Source: Paracoccaceae bacterium
GTDB lineage: Bacteria > Pseudomonadota > Alphaproteobacteria > Rhodobacterales > Rhodobacteraceae
Assembly (NCBI GenBank): GCA_024742695.1
Contig: JANSXY010000001.1
Span: 248,001 to 312,000 of the forward strand
Length of the DNA stretch: 64,000 nt
Direction of reading: 5' to 3'
The notes beneath the pieces were generated by a model. The model was given only the letters and a program-made list of their open reading frames with translations. It was not told the DNA's origin and searched no databases. This document shows positions 51,404 through 60,578 of this stretch, piece after piece. Each line of letters starts with the position of its first letter. The stretch's first letter is position 1. Both the position numbers and the translations under genes were made by a program.

Positions 51404-52963
51404 ATGACCCAGCATGACCGCCTTCTGATCATCGACTTCGGCAGCCAGGTGACGCAGCTGATCGCGCGGCGCCTGCGCGAGTTGAACGTCTACTGCGAGA
51501 TCCACCCGTTCCAGAACGTGACCGACGCGTTCCTCGCCGATTTCGCGCCGAAGGCGGTGATCTTCTCGGGCGGGCCGGCCTCGGTCTTTGCCGAGGGCGC
51601 GCCGATGCCGCCGGCCTCGGTCTTCGATCTCGGGGTGCCGATCCTCGGCATCTGCTACGGCCAGCAGGTGATGATGCACTGTCTCGGCGGCAAGGTCGAA
51701 CGCGGCCACGGCACCGCCGAGTTCGGCCGCGCCTTCGTGACGCCGCAGAACGAACGCTGCGAGCTTCTGGGCGGGTGGTTCCAGGACGGTCGCGAGCAGG
51801 TCTGGATGAGCCATGGCGACCATGTCTCGGCGCTGGCGCCGGGGTTCAGGGTCTACGGCACCTCGCCCAATGCGCCTTTCGCGATCACCGCCGATCCCGA
51901 CCGGCATTTCTACGCCGTGCAGTTCCACCCCGAGGTGCATCACACCCCCAAGGGGCGGCAACTCTACGCCAATTTCATCCGCATCGCGGGCTTCACCGGC
52001 GACTGGACGATGGGCGCCTACCGCGACGAGGCGATCCGCAGGATCCGCGACCAGGTTGGCCCAGAGGGCCGGGTGATCTGCGGTCTGTCCGGCGGCGTCG
52101 ATAGCTCCGTCGCCGCCGTGCTGATCCACGAGGCGATCGGCGACCGGCTGACCTGCGTCTTCGTCGATCATGGCCTGTTGCGCCAGGGCGAAGCGGAAGA
52201 GGTGGTCACGATGTTCCGCGACCACTACAACATCCCGCTGGTCCATGCCGATGAAAGCGATCTGTTCCTCGGCGCGCTCGACGGCGTTTCCGACCCCGAG
52301 GAAAAGCGCAAGACGATCGGGCGGCTGTTCGTCGAGGTGTTCGAGAAACACGCGAAATCCGGCGGCGGGGCGGAATTCCTCGCCCAGGGCACGCTGTATC
52401 CCGACGTCATCGAAAGCGTCAGTTTCTCCGGCGGCCCGTCGGTCACGATCAAGTCGCACCACAATGTCGGCGGCCTGCCCGAGAAGATGGGCATGAAGCT
52501 GGTCGAACCCTTGCGCGAACTGTTCAAGGACGAGGTGCGCGCGCTGGGCCGCGAGCTTGGCCTGCCGCAGCGTTTCATCGGCCGCCACCCGTTCCCCGGC
52601 CCCGGCCTGGCGATCCGCTGCCCCGGCGAGATCACCCGCGCCAAGCTCGACATCCTGCGCCGCGCCGACGCGGTGTTCATCGACCAGATCCGCCGCCACG
52701 GCCTTTACGACGAGATCTGGCAGGCCTTCGTCGCGATCCTGCCGGTGCGGACCGTCGGCGTGATGGGCGACGGGCGCACCTACGATTACGCCTGCGCCTT
52801 GCGCGCGGTGACCTCGGTCGACGGGATGACGGCGGATTACTACCCGTTCAGCCACGATTTCCTGGGCGAGACCGCGACGCGGATCATCAACGAGGTGCCG
52901 GGCATCAACCGGGTGACCTACGATATCACCTCGAAGCCGCCCGGGACCATCGAGTGGGAGTGA
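51404..52963 (+). CDS. guaA: GMP synthase (glutamine-hydrolysing)
   Basis: GuaA amidates XMP to GMP using glutamine and ATP. The 519-residue protein has an N-terminal class I glutaminase (nucleophile Cys84 in GICYGQQ; His and Glu in [10 protein letters not shown] near 172) and a C-terminal ATP pyrophosphatase ([19 protein letters not shown] near 225-245). The dimerisation domain ends GTIEWE, the invariant family terminus. ATG 51404 gives the standard start; the frame extends upstream without homology. It is divergent from the MttB gene and is followed by 217 bases without a gene. Confidence 0.97.
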   Translation: MTQHDRLLIIDFGSQVTQLIARRLRELNVYCEIHPFQNVTDAFLADFAPKAVIFSGGPASVFAEGAPMPPASVFDLGVPILGICYGQQVMMHCLGGKVERGHGTAEFGRAFVTPQNERCELLGGWFQDGREQVWMSHGDHVSALAPGFRVYGTSPNAPFAITADPDRHFYAVQFHPEVHHTPKGRQLYANFIRIAGFTGDWTMGAYRDEAIRRIRDQVGPEGRVICGLSGGVDSSVAAVLIHEAIGDRLTCVFVDHGLLRQGEAEEVVTMFRDHYNIPLVHADESDLFLGALDGVSDPEEKRKTIGRLFVEVFEKHAKSGGGAEFLAQGTLYPDVIESVSFSGGPSVTIKSHHNVGGLPEKMGMKLVEPLRELFKDEVRALGRELGLPQRFIGRHPFPGPGLAIRCPGEITRAKLDILRRADAVFIDQIRRHGLYDEIWQAFVAILPVRTVGVMGDGRTYDYACALRAVTSVDGMTADYYPFSHDFLGETATRIINEVPGINRVTYDITSKPPGTIEWE

Positions 52964-53180
52964 CGGCCGCCCCGAAGGGTCGAAACGCTCCGGCGGCGCG
53001 TTTCGAGGCCCGAACGCCCGAGGCGCAGGCCGAGGGCGGGAGGCCGGCGTCTACGTCCAAGACCCCGAGTTTTCGTGGAAAATTCGCCAACCGCGCCGCA
53101 GGCGCGGCCGGGCCCAACGGGATGAGGCGCCCTTGCGCCGAAGACGGGCGGGAGCACCCGGGCGCATCCGGGGCCGCGTG

Positions 53181-53480
53181 ATGGCACGGCTGCGGCTGAC
53201 CGGGTTCCTGCGCTGCCGGACGCTGGAGGAGGCCGACCGGATCGCCCCCTATCTGGACGACCATGTCAGGCTGACCCGCGCCGAACCCGGCTGCCTTCAG
53301 TTCGAGGTGCTGCGCTCCGCCGCCGATCCGGCCTGTTTCGCGGTCAGCGAAACCTATGTCGATGCCGAGGCGCTGGAGGCGCACCGGGTACGCGCGGCCG
53401 GCACGATCTGGGCCAGGGTCACCGCCGGCATCCCGCGCGACTACACCGTGACGGAGATCGACGACGAGGCCGGGGAATGA
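53181..53480 (+). CDS. Antibiotic biosynthesis monooxygenase (ABM)-domain protein
   Basis: The 99-residue protein has the ABM fold pattern: TGFLRCRTLEEADRIAPYLDDHVRLTRAEPGCLQFEVLRSA, then FAVSETYVDAEALEAHRV, as in YgiN-like quinol monooxygenases and related dimeric proteins. Many family members act on quinones or are of unknown function. A GTG lies one codon upstream. The gene overlaps the following transporter gene (ATGA), so the two are coupled. The 217 bases before it contain an imperfect inverted repeat (TCGAAACGC...GCGTTTCGA, about 52979-53008) but no gene. Confidence 0.78.
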   Translation: MARLRLTGFLRCRTLEEADRIAPYLDDHVRLTRAEPGCLQFEVLRSAADPACFAVSETYVDAEALEAHRVRAAGTIWARVTAGIPRDYTVTEIDDEAGE

Positions 53481-54385
53481 CGGTGGCCCCCCCGCCGCGC
53501 CCGCCGGTGCAGGCCGAGCCGCTGAAGGCGGCGCTGTGGATGACAGGCTCGATCCTCGGTTTCACGGTGCTGGCGATCTCGGGCCGGCAGATCGGCACCG
53601 CGCTCGACCCCTACGAGATCATGTTCTACCGCTCCGCCATCGGCATCGTCACGGTTCTGGCGGCGGCCAGCCTGCTTGGCACGCGGGGCGAGATCTCGAC
53701 CCGCCACATGCATCTGCACATCCTGCGCAACCTGTCGCATTTCGCCGGCCAGGTGCTGTGGCTGACCGCGCTTCTGCTGATCCCGCTGGCGCAGCTCTTC
53801 GCGATGGAATTCTCCTACCCGATCATCGTCGCCTTGCTGGCGCCGCTGTTCCTGGGCGAGCGGCTGACGCAGGTGCGGATGATCTCGGCCGCGCTGGGCT
53901 TCGCCGGCATCCTGCTGGTCGCGCGGCCGTTCGGCGGCGAGGGGCTGTCGTTCGGCCTGATCGCGGCCGTTGGCTGCGCCTTCGGCTTCGCCGGGTCCGC
54001 GATCGTCACCAAGCGGCTGACGCGGGTGGCGTCGGTCACCTGCATCCTGTTCTGGCTGGCGGTGATCCAGTGCCTTCTGGGCCTCGGCTTCGCGGCGCGT
54101 GACGGCGCGGTGGCGCTGCCGCCGGTCGCATTGATCCCCTGGGTCGTGCTGATCGGCCTTTCGGGGCTGGTGGCGCATCTGTCGCTGACCCGCGCGCTCA
54201 GCCTCGCACCCGCGACCGTGGTCACGCCGATCGATTTCACCCGCCTGCCGCTGATCGGCGTCGTCGGCATGGCGCTTTACGGCGAACCGCTGGACCTTTG
54301 GGTGTTTCTGGGCGGCGCGGTGATCTTCGCGGCGAACTGGATCAACCTGCGATCCGAGGCGTCGGCGCGCACCGCGATCCGGTAA
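53477..54385 (+). CDS. DMT-family (EamA) transporter
   Basis: The 302-residue inner-membrane protein has ten predicted helices in two EamA repeats (LWMTGSILGFTVLAISG; MEFSYPIIVALLAPLFLGERLTQVRMISAALGFAGILLVARP, and the second repeat ending ALYGEPLDLWVFLGGAVIFAANW). Such proteins export metabolites, amino acids or S-adenosylmethionine. The substrate cannot be read. The start overlaps the ABM gene stop by four bases. Confidence 0.87.
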   Translation: MTVAPPPRPPVQAEPLKAALWMTGSILGFTVLAISGRQIGTALDPYEIMFYRSAIGIVTVLAAASLLGTRGEISTRHMHLHILRNLSHFAGQVLWLTALLLIPLAQLFAMEFSYPIIVALLAPLFLGERLTQVRMISAALGFAGILLVARPFGGEGLSFGLIAAVGCAFGFAGSAIVTKRLTRVASVTCILFWLAVIQCLLGLGFAARDGAVALPPVALIPWVVLIGLSGLVAHLSLTRALSLAPATVVTPIDFTRLPLIGVVGMALYGEPLDLWVFLGGAVIFAANWINLRSEASARTAIR

Positions 54386-54427
54386 CATCGCCGTGACGTT
54401 TTTGCGAAGCGGACGTTACGTCACGAA

Positions 54428-54456
54428 TTGACGCTTCGCGCGCCCCCCTTCTAGCG
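54428..54456 (+). promoter_or_regulatory. Possible promoter of the FadL-family porin gene
   Basis: TTGACG and CTAGCG are separated by 17 bases and lie 28 bases before the ATG. Just upstream, GCGAAGC (about 54408) and GCTTCGC (54433-54439) form an inverted repeat around GACGTTACGTC, which may be a regulator site. Confidence 0.4.
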
Positions 54457-54483
54457 TTTTTCGATGCAACCGGGGGGAGACAG

Positions 54484-55572
54484 ATGAAAACCACAGTATC
54501 GAGTGCCTGCGCGGTCACTCTGTCCGCGGCAGCGGCGATGGCCGGAGGGATCGAACGAACGCCGCAATCCGCCGCGCTGCTGTTCGAGCCGGGCAATGCC
54601 GTGCAGCTGAGCTACGGCAGCGCCTCGCCGACCGTCGACGGGACGTTCCCGATCAACGGCGCCTCCAGCGGCGACATGGCGCCGACCTACGGCACGCTGA
54701 CCTTCGGCGTGAAGATGGCGGTGACCGACCGCATCGACCTGGCGCTGATCTACGACCAGTCGGTGGGCGCCGATGTCGACTATTCCGACGCCGATACGAC
54801 CTACCCGCTGCGCGGGACCAGGGCCGAACTGACCGGATCGGACGTGACCGCCTTGCTGCGCTACCGCTTCGCCGAACGGCTGAGCGTGTTCGGCGGCGTT
54901 CGCCTGCAATCGATCGAGGCGCAACTGTCGGGCCTGTCACTGGCCGGCAATGCCTACGGCCTGGACGCGGATCGCAACCACGAGGCGGGGTTCGTCCTCG
55001 GGGCGGCCTACGAGATCCCCGACATCGCGCTGCGCGTCGCGCTGACCTACAATTCCGAGATCGAGCACGAGTTCTCGGCCACCGAAACCCTGAACGGCGC
55101 ATTGATCGGCGCGTCGCCCTTCACCACGACGATCCCGCAATCCGTCAACCTCGAATTCCAGTCCGGCATCGCCGAGGACACGCTGCTGTTCGGCTCGATC
55201 CGCTGGCAGGACTGGTCCGAGTTCGACATCACGCCGGTGGCCTACAACGGTCTCACCGGCCGCTCGCTGATCGATTACGAAAGCGATTACGTGACCTATT
55301 CCATCGGCCTCGGCCGGCGGTTCAGCGAGAACTGGTCGGGCGCGGTGACGCTGACGCATGAACCGGCGAACGGCGACATCCAGGGCAACCTCGCCCCGCG
55401 CGACGGCTACACCTCGATCGGGATCGGCGCCACCTACCGGATCGACCGGACCGAGATCGGGCTGGGGCTGCGCTACGTCTGGCTTGGCGACGCCACCACG
55501 CAGACCATCGGCGCCGAGTTCGAGGACAACGAGGTGCTGGGCGTCGGGCTCAGGCTGACGCAGCGGTTCTGA
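54484..55572 (+). CDS. Outer-membrane protein of the OmpP1/FadL/TodX family
   Basis: The 362-residue precursor has a signal peptide (MKTTVSSACAVTLSAAAAMAGG) and alternating beta-strand sequence ending in Phe (GLRLTQRF), as expected for a beta-barrel. The start of the mature part (ERTPQSAALLFEPGNAVQLSYG) and the C-terminal GYTSIGIGATYRID resemble FadL-type channels, which take up long-chain fatty acids or other hydrophobic compounds. GGGGGGAGA directly before the ATG is a strong ribosome site. It is shorter than E. coli FadL (about 446), as is common for this group in Rhodobacteraceae. Confidence 0.87.
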   Translation: MKTTVSSACAVTLSAAAAMAGGIERTPQSAALLFEPGNAVQLSYGSASPTVDGTFPINGASSGDMAPTYGTLTFGVKMAVTDRIDLALIYDQSVGADVDYSDADTTYPLRGTRAELTGSDVTALLRYRFAERLSVFGGVRLQSIEAQLSGLSLAGNAYGLDADRNHEAGFVLGAAYEIPDIALRVALTYNSEIEHEFSATETLNGALIGASPFTTTIPQSVNLEFQSGIAEDTLLFGSIRWQDWSEFDITPVAYNGLTGRSLIDYESDYVTYSIGLGRRFSENWSGAVTLTHEPANGDIQGNLAPRDGYTSIGIGATYRIDRTEIGLGLRYVWLGDATTQTIGAEFEDNEVLGVGLRLTQRF

Positions 55573-55678
55573 TCGGCCGCCCCCGTCCGTCCGCCGCCGG
55601 GCGGGGCAACCGCCGCGAAACCACTGGAAGCGCGCGGCGCGCTCGGCTATCCCGGCAGGAAACCGGCGAGGCGAGCGG

Positions 55679-56554
55679 ATGATGTACCCCACGGCACGGG
55701 ACTGGCGCGCGGCGCCCGCGAAGCGGGTGACGCTGTTCGGGATGTCGGGGCTGGGCAAGACCCATGTCTCGAACATCCTGCGCGCCTCGGGCGACTGGTT
55801 CCACTACTCGATCGACTACCGGATCGGCACCCGCTACATGGGCGAACACATCGCCGACAACTTCAAGCGCGAGGCGATGAAGGTGCCGCTTCTGCGGCAG
55901 TTGCTGATGACGGATTCGGTCCGCATCGCCTCGAACATCACCTTCGACAACCTCGCGCCGCTGTCCACCTATCTCGGCAAGCCCGGCGACCCGGCCAGGG
56001 GCGGGCTGGCCTTCGACGAGTACCGCAAGCGGCAGGATCAGCACCGGGTGGCCGAGATCGCCGCGCTGCTGGACACCGGCCATTTCGCCGCCCGCGCGCG
56101 GGAGCTTTACGGCTATCCGCATTTCGTCTGCGATTCCGGCGGATCGATCTGCGAGGTGGTGGATCCCGACGATCCCGACGACCCCGTGCTCTGCGCCCTG
56201 TCGGCCCGCACGCTGATGATCTGGATCGAGGGCAGCGCCGCCCATACCGAGGAACTGGTGCGCCGCTTCGTGCGCGCGCCGAAACCGATGTACTACCAGC
56301 CCGACTTCCTGCTCGCCGCCTGGGCGGACTATCGCGCCGAACACGGCGGGCTGGCCGAGGCGGCGGTCGACCCCGACGATTTCGTGCGCTGGACCTATGC
56401 CCGCGCGCTGGCCCACCGCCAGCCGCGCTACGCGGCGATGGCGCGCAACTGGGGCGTTTCCGTCACCGCCGAGGAGGTCGCCGGGGTCCGCGACCCGGCC
56501 GGCTTCGAGGATCTCGTCGCCCGTGCCCTTGAGCGGCATGCGCGGAACGCCTAG
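55679..56554 (+). CDS. P-loop ATPase of unknown function
   Basis: The 291-residue cytoplasmic protein has a Walker A near the start ([19 protein letters not shown], about 17-35) and a conserved acidic segment [32 protein letters not shown]-type sequence near 155-185 that may hold the Walker B. The rest shows no familiar domain ([34 protein letters not shown]). It looks like a small nucleotide-binding enzyme or kinase-like protein. It sits 29 bases upstream of metA on the same strand, so a role connected with methionine biosynthesis is possible but unproven. Confidence 0.68.
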   Translation: MMYPTARDWRAAPAKRVTLFGMSGLGKTHVSNILRASGDWFHYSIDYRIGTRYMGEHIADNFKREAMKVPLLRQLLMTDSVRIASNITFDNLAPLSTYLGKPGDPARGGLAFDEYRKRQDQHRVAEIAALLDTGHFAARARELYGYPHFVCDSGGSICEVVDPDDPDDPVLCALSARTLMIWIEGSAAHTEELVRRFVRAPKPMYYQPDFLLAAWADYRAEHGGLAEAAVDPDDFVRWTYARALAHRQPRYAAMARNWGVSVTAEEVAGVRDPAGFEDLVARALERHARNA

Positions 56555-56583
56555 GTAGATCGCCCGCCCGGAAGGAACCGACG

Positions 56584-57504
56584 ATGCCGATCACCCTGCC
56601 CCCCGACCTGCCCGCCTTCGACGTGCTGAACCGCGAGGGCGTCATGGTCATGTCGCCCGACCGCGCGGCGACTCAGGATATCCGGCCCTTGCGGATCGGG
56701 CTTCTGAACCTGATGCCGAAGAAGATCCAGACCGAGAACCAGTTCGCCCGGCTGATCGGCGCGACACCCCTGCAGATCGATTTCCAGCTGATCCGGATGA
56801 CCGGGCACGAGACGAAGAACACCGCCGCCGAACACATGGAGGCGTTCTATCGCCCGTTCCGCGAGGTCACGGACGAACGGTTCGACGGGCTGATCATCAC
56901 CGGCGCGCCGATCGAGCATCTGGAGTTCGAGTCGGTCACCTACTGGGACGAATTGCGCCAGGTCTTCGACTGGACGCAAACCAACGTCCATTCCACCTTC
57001 GGCGTGTGCTGGGGCGGGATGGCGATGATCCATCATTTCCACGGCATCGCCAAGCACATGCTGGCCGAGAAGGCCTTCGGCTGCTTCCGGCATCTCAACC
57101 TCGCGCCCGCATCGCCCTATCTGCGCGGCTTTTCCGACGATCTGCTGATTCCGGTCAGCCGCTGGACGGAGATGCGCCAGGACGAGATCGACGCGGTGCC
57201 GGGGCTTGTCACGCTGCTGGGCTCCGACGAGGTCGGCCCCTGCCTTGTCGAGGATCCCGGCCACCGCGCGCTCTACATCTTCAACCATCTCGAATACGAC
57301 TCGGGCACGCTGAAGGAAGAGTACGATCGCGACGTGGCGGCCGGAAAGCCGATCGCGGTGCCGCGCAACTACTATCCCGATGACGACCCCGCGAGGTCGC
57401 CGCTCAATCGCTGGCGAAGCCACGCGCACCTTCTATATGGCAACTGGATCAACGAGATTTACCAGTCCACGCCATATGACCTTGCCCAGATTGGCCGCCC
57501 TTAG
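56584..57504 (+). CDS. metA: Homoserine O-acetyltransferase, MetA family
   Basis: The 306-residue enzyme acylates homoserine for methionine synthesis. It has the MetA start ([25 protein letters not shown]), catalytic Cys142 in GVCWGGMA, and His235/Glu237 in [12 protein letters not shown]. Residue 111 is Glu ([11 protein letters not shown]). In this family Glu111 goes with acetyl-CoA use and Gly111 with succinyl-CoA, so the enzyme is predicted to be an acetyltransferase in spite of the usual 'succinyltransferase' label. It follows the ATPase gene by 29 bases, and its last 29 bases overlap the next gene. Confidence 0.93.
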   Translation: MPITLPPDLPAFDVLNREGVMVMSPDRAATQDIRPLRIGLLNLMPKKIQTENQFARLIGATPLQIDFQLIRMTGHETKNTAAEHMEAFYRPFREVTDERFDGLIITGAPIEHLEFESVTYWDELRQVFDWTQTNVHSTFGVCWGGMAMIHHFHGIAKHMLAEKAFGCFRHLNLAPASPYLRGFSDDLLIPVSRWTEMRQDEIDAVPGLVTLLGSDEVGPCLVEDPGHRALYIFNHLEYDSGTLKEEYDRDVAAGKPIAVPRNYYPDDDPARSPLNRWRSHAHLLYGNWINEIYQSTPYDLAQIGRP

Positions 57505-58438
57505 CCTGCTGTCCACCCTCGCCGCCGCCGGTTGCGGCGCGATCACCGACGGCCGCGCGACCGAGCGCGAGGCCCGGGCCGAGGCGCGCTATCCGCCTAC
57601 CGGCGGGCTGATCGAGGTCGCCGGGCGCACGGTTCATGCCGACCAGCGCGGATCGGGGCCGGACGTGGTGCTGATCCACGGCGCCTCGGGAAATACCCGT
57701 GACTTCACCTTCGCGCTGGCCGACGTTCTGGCGCGCGAGTTCCGGGTCACCGCCTTCGACCGGCCGGGCCTGGGCTGGTCCGATCCGGCGGGCGAGGCCG
57801 GCATCAGCCCGCTGGTGCAGGCCGAGATCCTGCGCGCCGCGGCGGCCGAGATGGGCATCCGCCGGCCGGTGGTGGTGGGCCACAGCTATGGCGGCGCGGT
57901 GGCGATGGCCTGGGCGCTGGGCGATCCGGCCGGCACCGGCGCGGTGGTGTCGCTGGCCGGCGCGACGATGCCCTGGCCCGGCGGGCTGGGGCCGTGGTAC
58001 ACGCTGGCCTCGTCGGACCTTGGCGGGGCGACGGTGATCCCGCTGATCTCCGCCTTCGTGCCCGAACGCCGCGCCGGGTCGGCGATCGCGACGATCTTCG
58101 CGCCCGACCCGGTGCCCGAGGGCTATGCCGACTACGTCGGCGCGGGCCTGACGCTGCGGCGCGAGACGCTGCGCACCAACGCGCGCCAGGTGAACGGGCT
58201 GAAACCCTACCTGCAACGGATGTCGGCGGCCTATCCCGATCTCGCCCTGCCGGTCGAGATCGTGCATGGCACCGCCGACGAGATCGTGCCGCACAAGGTT
58301 CATGCCGGGCCGATGGCCGACTTGCTGCCGGACGCGCGGCTGACGCTGATCGAGGATGCCGGCCACATGATCCATCATTCCCGACCCGACGCGGTGATCG
58401 CCGCGATCCGCCGCGCCGCCACCCGCGCGGCGCGCTGA
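57476..58438 (+). CDS. Alpha/beta hydrolase, probable lipoprotein
   Basis: The 320-residue protein starts with a lipoprotein signal ([15 protein letters not shown]) and then an alpha/beta hydrolase fold: oxyanion region [13 protein letters not shown] near 75-87, nucleophile elbow [12 protein letters not shown] near 143-154, Asp in GTADEIVP and His in [12 protein letters not shown]. It probably acts as an esterase or lipase at the membrane. The start at 57476 lies inside metA in a different frame, giving a 29-base overlap. The frame is open further upstream, but the signal peptide begins at this ATG. Confidence 0.83.
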   Translation: MTLPRLAALSLLSTLAAAGCGAITDGRATEREARAEARYPPTGGLIEVAGRTVHADQRGSGPDVVLIHGASGNTRDFTFALADVLAREFRVTAFDRPGLGWSDPAGEAGISPLVQAEILRAAAAEMGIRRPVVVGHSYGGAVAMAWALGDPAGTGAVVSLAGATMPWPGGLGPWYTLASSDLGGATVIPLISAFVPERRAGSAIATIFAPDPVPEGYADYVGAGLTLRRETLRTNARQVNGLKPYLQRMSAAYPDLALPVEIVHGTADEIVPHKVHAGPMADLLPDARLTLIEDAGHMIHHSRPDAVIAAIRRAATRAAR

Positions 58439-58495
58439 GCCCCGGTTGCCTCCGGGGCCGCTTCGGGGATACTCACGGGATCAGGAGGCCCCGAC

Positions 58496-59365
58496 ATGAC
58501 CCTGCCCTTCGACGGCGCGATCAGCGCCTTCGCCGAGACCGGCGCACCCGCCAAGATCCGCCGCCAGCTTGACGGCGCGGACGACAACGACATCGTCACG
58601 CCCGGATATCCCTACGACAAGGCGATGAAGAAGGGCGACTACACCGATCAGATGGACGCGCTTCAGATCGAGCTGGTGAAAATGCAGTCCGACCTCAAGG
58701 CCAGCGGCAAACGGCTCGCCGTGGTGTTCGAGGGCCGCGACACCGCCGGCAAGGGCGGCACCATCGGCCGGATGCGGGAAAACCTGAACCCGCGGGTCTG
58801 CACCGTCGTGGCGCTGCCGAAACCGACCGAGCGCGAGGCCGGGCAATGGTATTTCCAGCGTTATGTCGACTGGCTGCCCTCGGCCGGCGAGATCGCGCTG
58901 TTCGACCGGTCCTGGTACAATCGCGGCATCGTCGAACATGTCTTCGGCTTCTGCACCCCAGACGAGCGCGCGCATTTCTTCCGGCAGTTGCCGGATTTCG
59001 AGCGGATGCTGGTCGACGAGGGGATCGTTCTGGTGAAGATCTGGCTTGCCGTCGGCCGCGCCGAGCAGCTGCGCCGGATGATCGCCCGTGAACGTGACCC
59101 GCTCAAGCAGTGGAAGCTGTCGCAGATCGATGTCGACGGGCTGTCGCGCTGGGATGCCTATACCGAGGCGATCGGCGAAACCCTGATGCTCAGCCACACC
59201 GCCCATGCGCCATGGACGGTGATCCGGTCGGACGACAAGCGCCGGGCGCGGCTGGCCGCGATCCGCGCCGTGCTGGGCCGGATCGACTATGCCGGGCGCG
59301 ACGCCGGCGTTGTCGGCACGCCCGATGCGGAGATCTGCGGCGATCCAACGATGCTCGATGGCTAA
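58496..59365 (+). CDS. ppk2: Polyphosphate kinase 2
   Basis: PPK2 transfers phosphate between polyphosphate and nucleotides. The 289-residue protein has Walker [16 protein letters not shown] near 78-92, Walker [18 protein letters not shown] near 140-156, the lid motif near [15 protein letters not shown], and [21 protein letters not shown] near 240. A single PPK2 domain of this length is the class I form, usually phosphorylating nucleoside diphosphates. It overlaps the following TetR gene by eight bases, which suggests joint expression. Confidence 0.92.
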   Translation: MTLPFDGAISAFAETGAPAKIRRQLDGADDNDIVTPGYPYDKAMKKGDYTDQMDALQIELVKMQSDLKASGKRLAVVFEGRDTAGKGGTIGRMRENLNPRVCTVVALPKPTEREAGQWYFQRYVDWLPSAGEIALFDRSWYNRGIVEHVFGFCTPDERAHFFRQLPDFERMLVDEGIVLVKIWLAVGRAEQLRRMIARERDPLKQWKLSQIDVDGLSRWDAYTEAIGETLMLSHTAHAPWTVIRSDDKRRARLAAIRAVLGRIDYAGRDAGVVGTPDAEICGDPTMLDG

Positions 59366-59975
59366 GCAGGGCTACCATCACGGCAACCTGCGCCAGGCGC
59401 TGGTCGACGCGGCGCTCGACCTGATCGAGAGCCGGGGGCCGCAGGCCTTCACGCTGAGCGAGGCGGCGAAGGCCGCCGGGGTGACCCCGGCGGCGGTCTA
59501 CCGCCATTTCGCCGGCAAGGACGAGCTGATGGCCGAATGCGCCCGGCAGGGCTACGAGATCTTCGCCGACGTGATGGACCACGCCTTCGACGAGGGCCGC
59601 CCCTCGATCCTCGCCGCCTTCGAGGCGACGGGCCGGGCCTACCTTGCCTTCGCGCGGAAGTTTCCCGGCCACTACATCGCGATGTTCGAATCCGGCGTGT
59701 CGACCAATGCCTCGCCCGGCCTCGCCCGGGCCGCCGACCGGGCGCGCGCGGTCTTTGCCAAGTCGGCCGAGGCGCTGTGCCAGCACATCCCCGCGGGCCG
59801 GCGCCCGCCGTCGGCGATGTTTTCCGCCCATGTCTGGGCGATGAGCCATGGCATCGTGGAACTTTATGCGCGGGGCGCGCCCGGCGCGCGCTCGCCCTAC
59901 GCGCCCGAGGACCTGCTGGAAAGCGGCATTCTGATCTACCTGCGCGGCCTTGGCCTGATCCCGCCCGACAGCTGA
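59358..59975 (+). CDS. TetR/AcrR-family regulator
   Basis: The 205-residue protein has an N-terminal helix-turn-helix ([53 protein letters not shown], about 5-57) and a TetR_C ligand-binding domain ([18 protein letters not shown] near 155-172). The YHHGNLR start is common in a subgroup linked to lipid or solvent stress. It overlaps ppk2, and its 3' end overlaps the convergent aldehyde dehydrogenase fragment by 40 bases. The target genes are unknown. Confidence 0.88.
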   Translation: MAKQGYHHGNLRQALVDAALDLIESRGPQAFTLSEAAKAAGVTPAAVYRHFAGKDELMAECARQGYEIFADVMDHAFDEGRPSILAAFEATGRAYLAFARKFPGHYIAMFESGVSTNASPGLARAADRARAVFAKSAEALCQHIPAGRRPPSAMFSAHVWAMSHGIVELYARGAPGARSPYAPEDLLESGILIYLRGLGLIPPDS

Positions 59976-60535
59976 CCGGCGGGCCAGACGCGGCCGATCC
60001 CCGGATGCGCGGCCAGCGCGCGGGCGGCGGCCGCGTCGCCGTGGATCAGGTTCAGCCAGCCCGGCGGCAGGCCCGCGCCATGCAGCGCCATCGCCAGCCG
60101 CACCGCCGGCAGCGGGGCCCGGGGATCGGGCATCATGACCAGCGCCAGATCGGCCGCGAGCAGGCGCAGCACCGCCGCCGCGACCGTCGCCGCCGGCACC
60201 TCCCGCCGGACGATCACCGCACAGGTCCGGCCGCTGCCGTCCGGCACCGTGTCGGCGTCGTCGGCCTCGACCGGCCCCGGCACCTCGGCCGCCAGCGCCG
60301 CCGCCGCACGGCCCAGAACGGCGCGGCGCTCGACATCGGCAAGGCCGGCCAGACCCTCGGCCGCCCGGCGCGCCGCGTCCACGGCCCGGGTGATATCTGC
60401 CGGAGCGGCGAAGACAAGCGTGCCGCCCACGCCCGCCGCCGGATCGAAGAAGCCGGCATTCCGGGTGCCCAGCGGCGCGACCCAGGCGCCGCCGACATAG
60501 TGGGTGATCAGGATCTCGGGCAGATCGTCGCGCAT
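59936..60535 (-). pseudogene. Truncated aldehyde dehydrogenase-like fragment
   Basis: The 199-residue reading frame resembles the N-terminal part of an aldehyde dehydrogenase (HYVGGAWVAPLGT, FDPAAG, APADITRAVDAARRAAEGLAGLADVERRAVLGRAAAALA). It later resembles the segment just before the catalytic region (LHGAGLPPGWLNLIHGDAAAARALAAHPGIGRV). The stretch between is shortened, and the catalytic Glu and Cys and the whole C-terminal half are missing; family members have about 480-500 residues. It is probably decayed, although a retained small protein cannot be excluded because the frame is intact. It lies 43 bases after mocR on the same strand. Confidence 0.62.
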
Positions 60536-60578
60536 CGGCCGACCCTAGCATCGCGACGCACGGCGCGAAACGCCGCTG

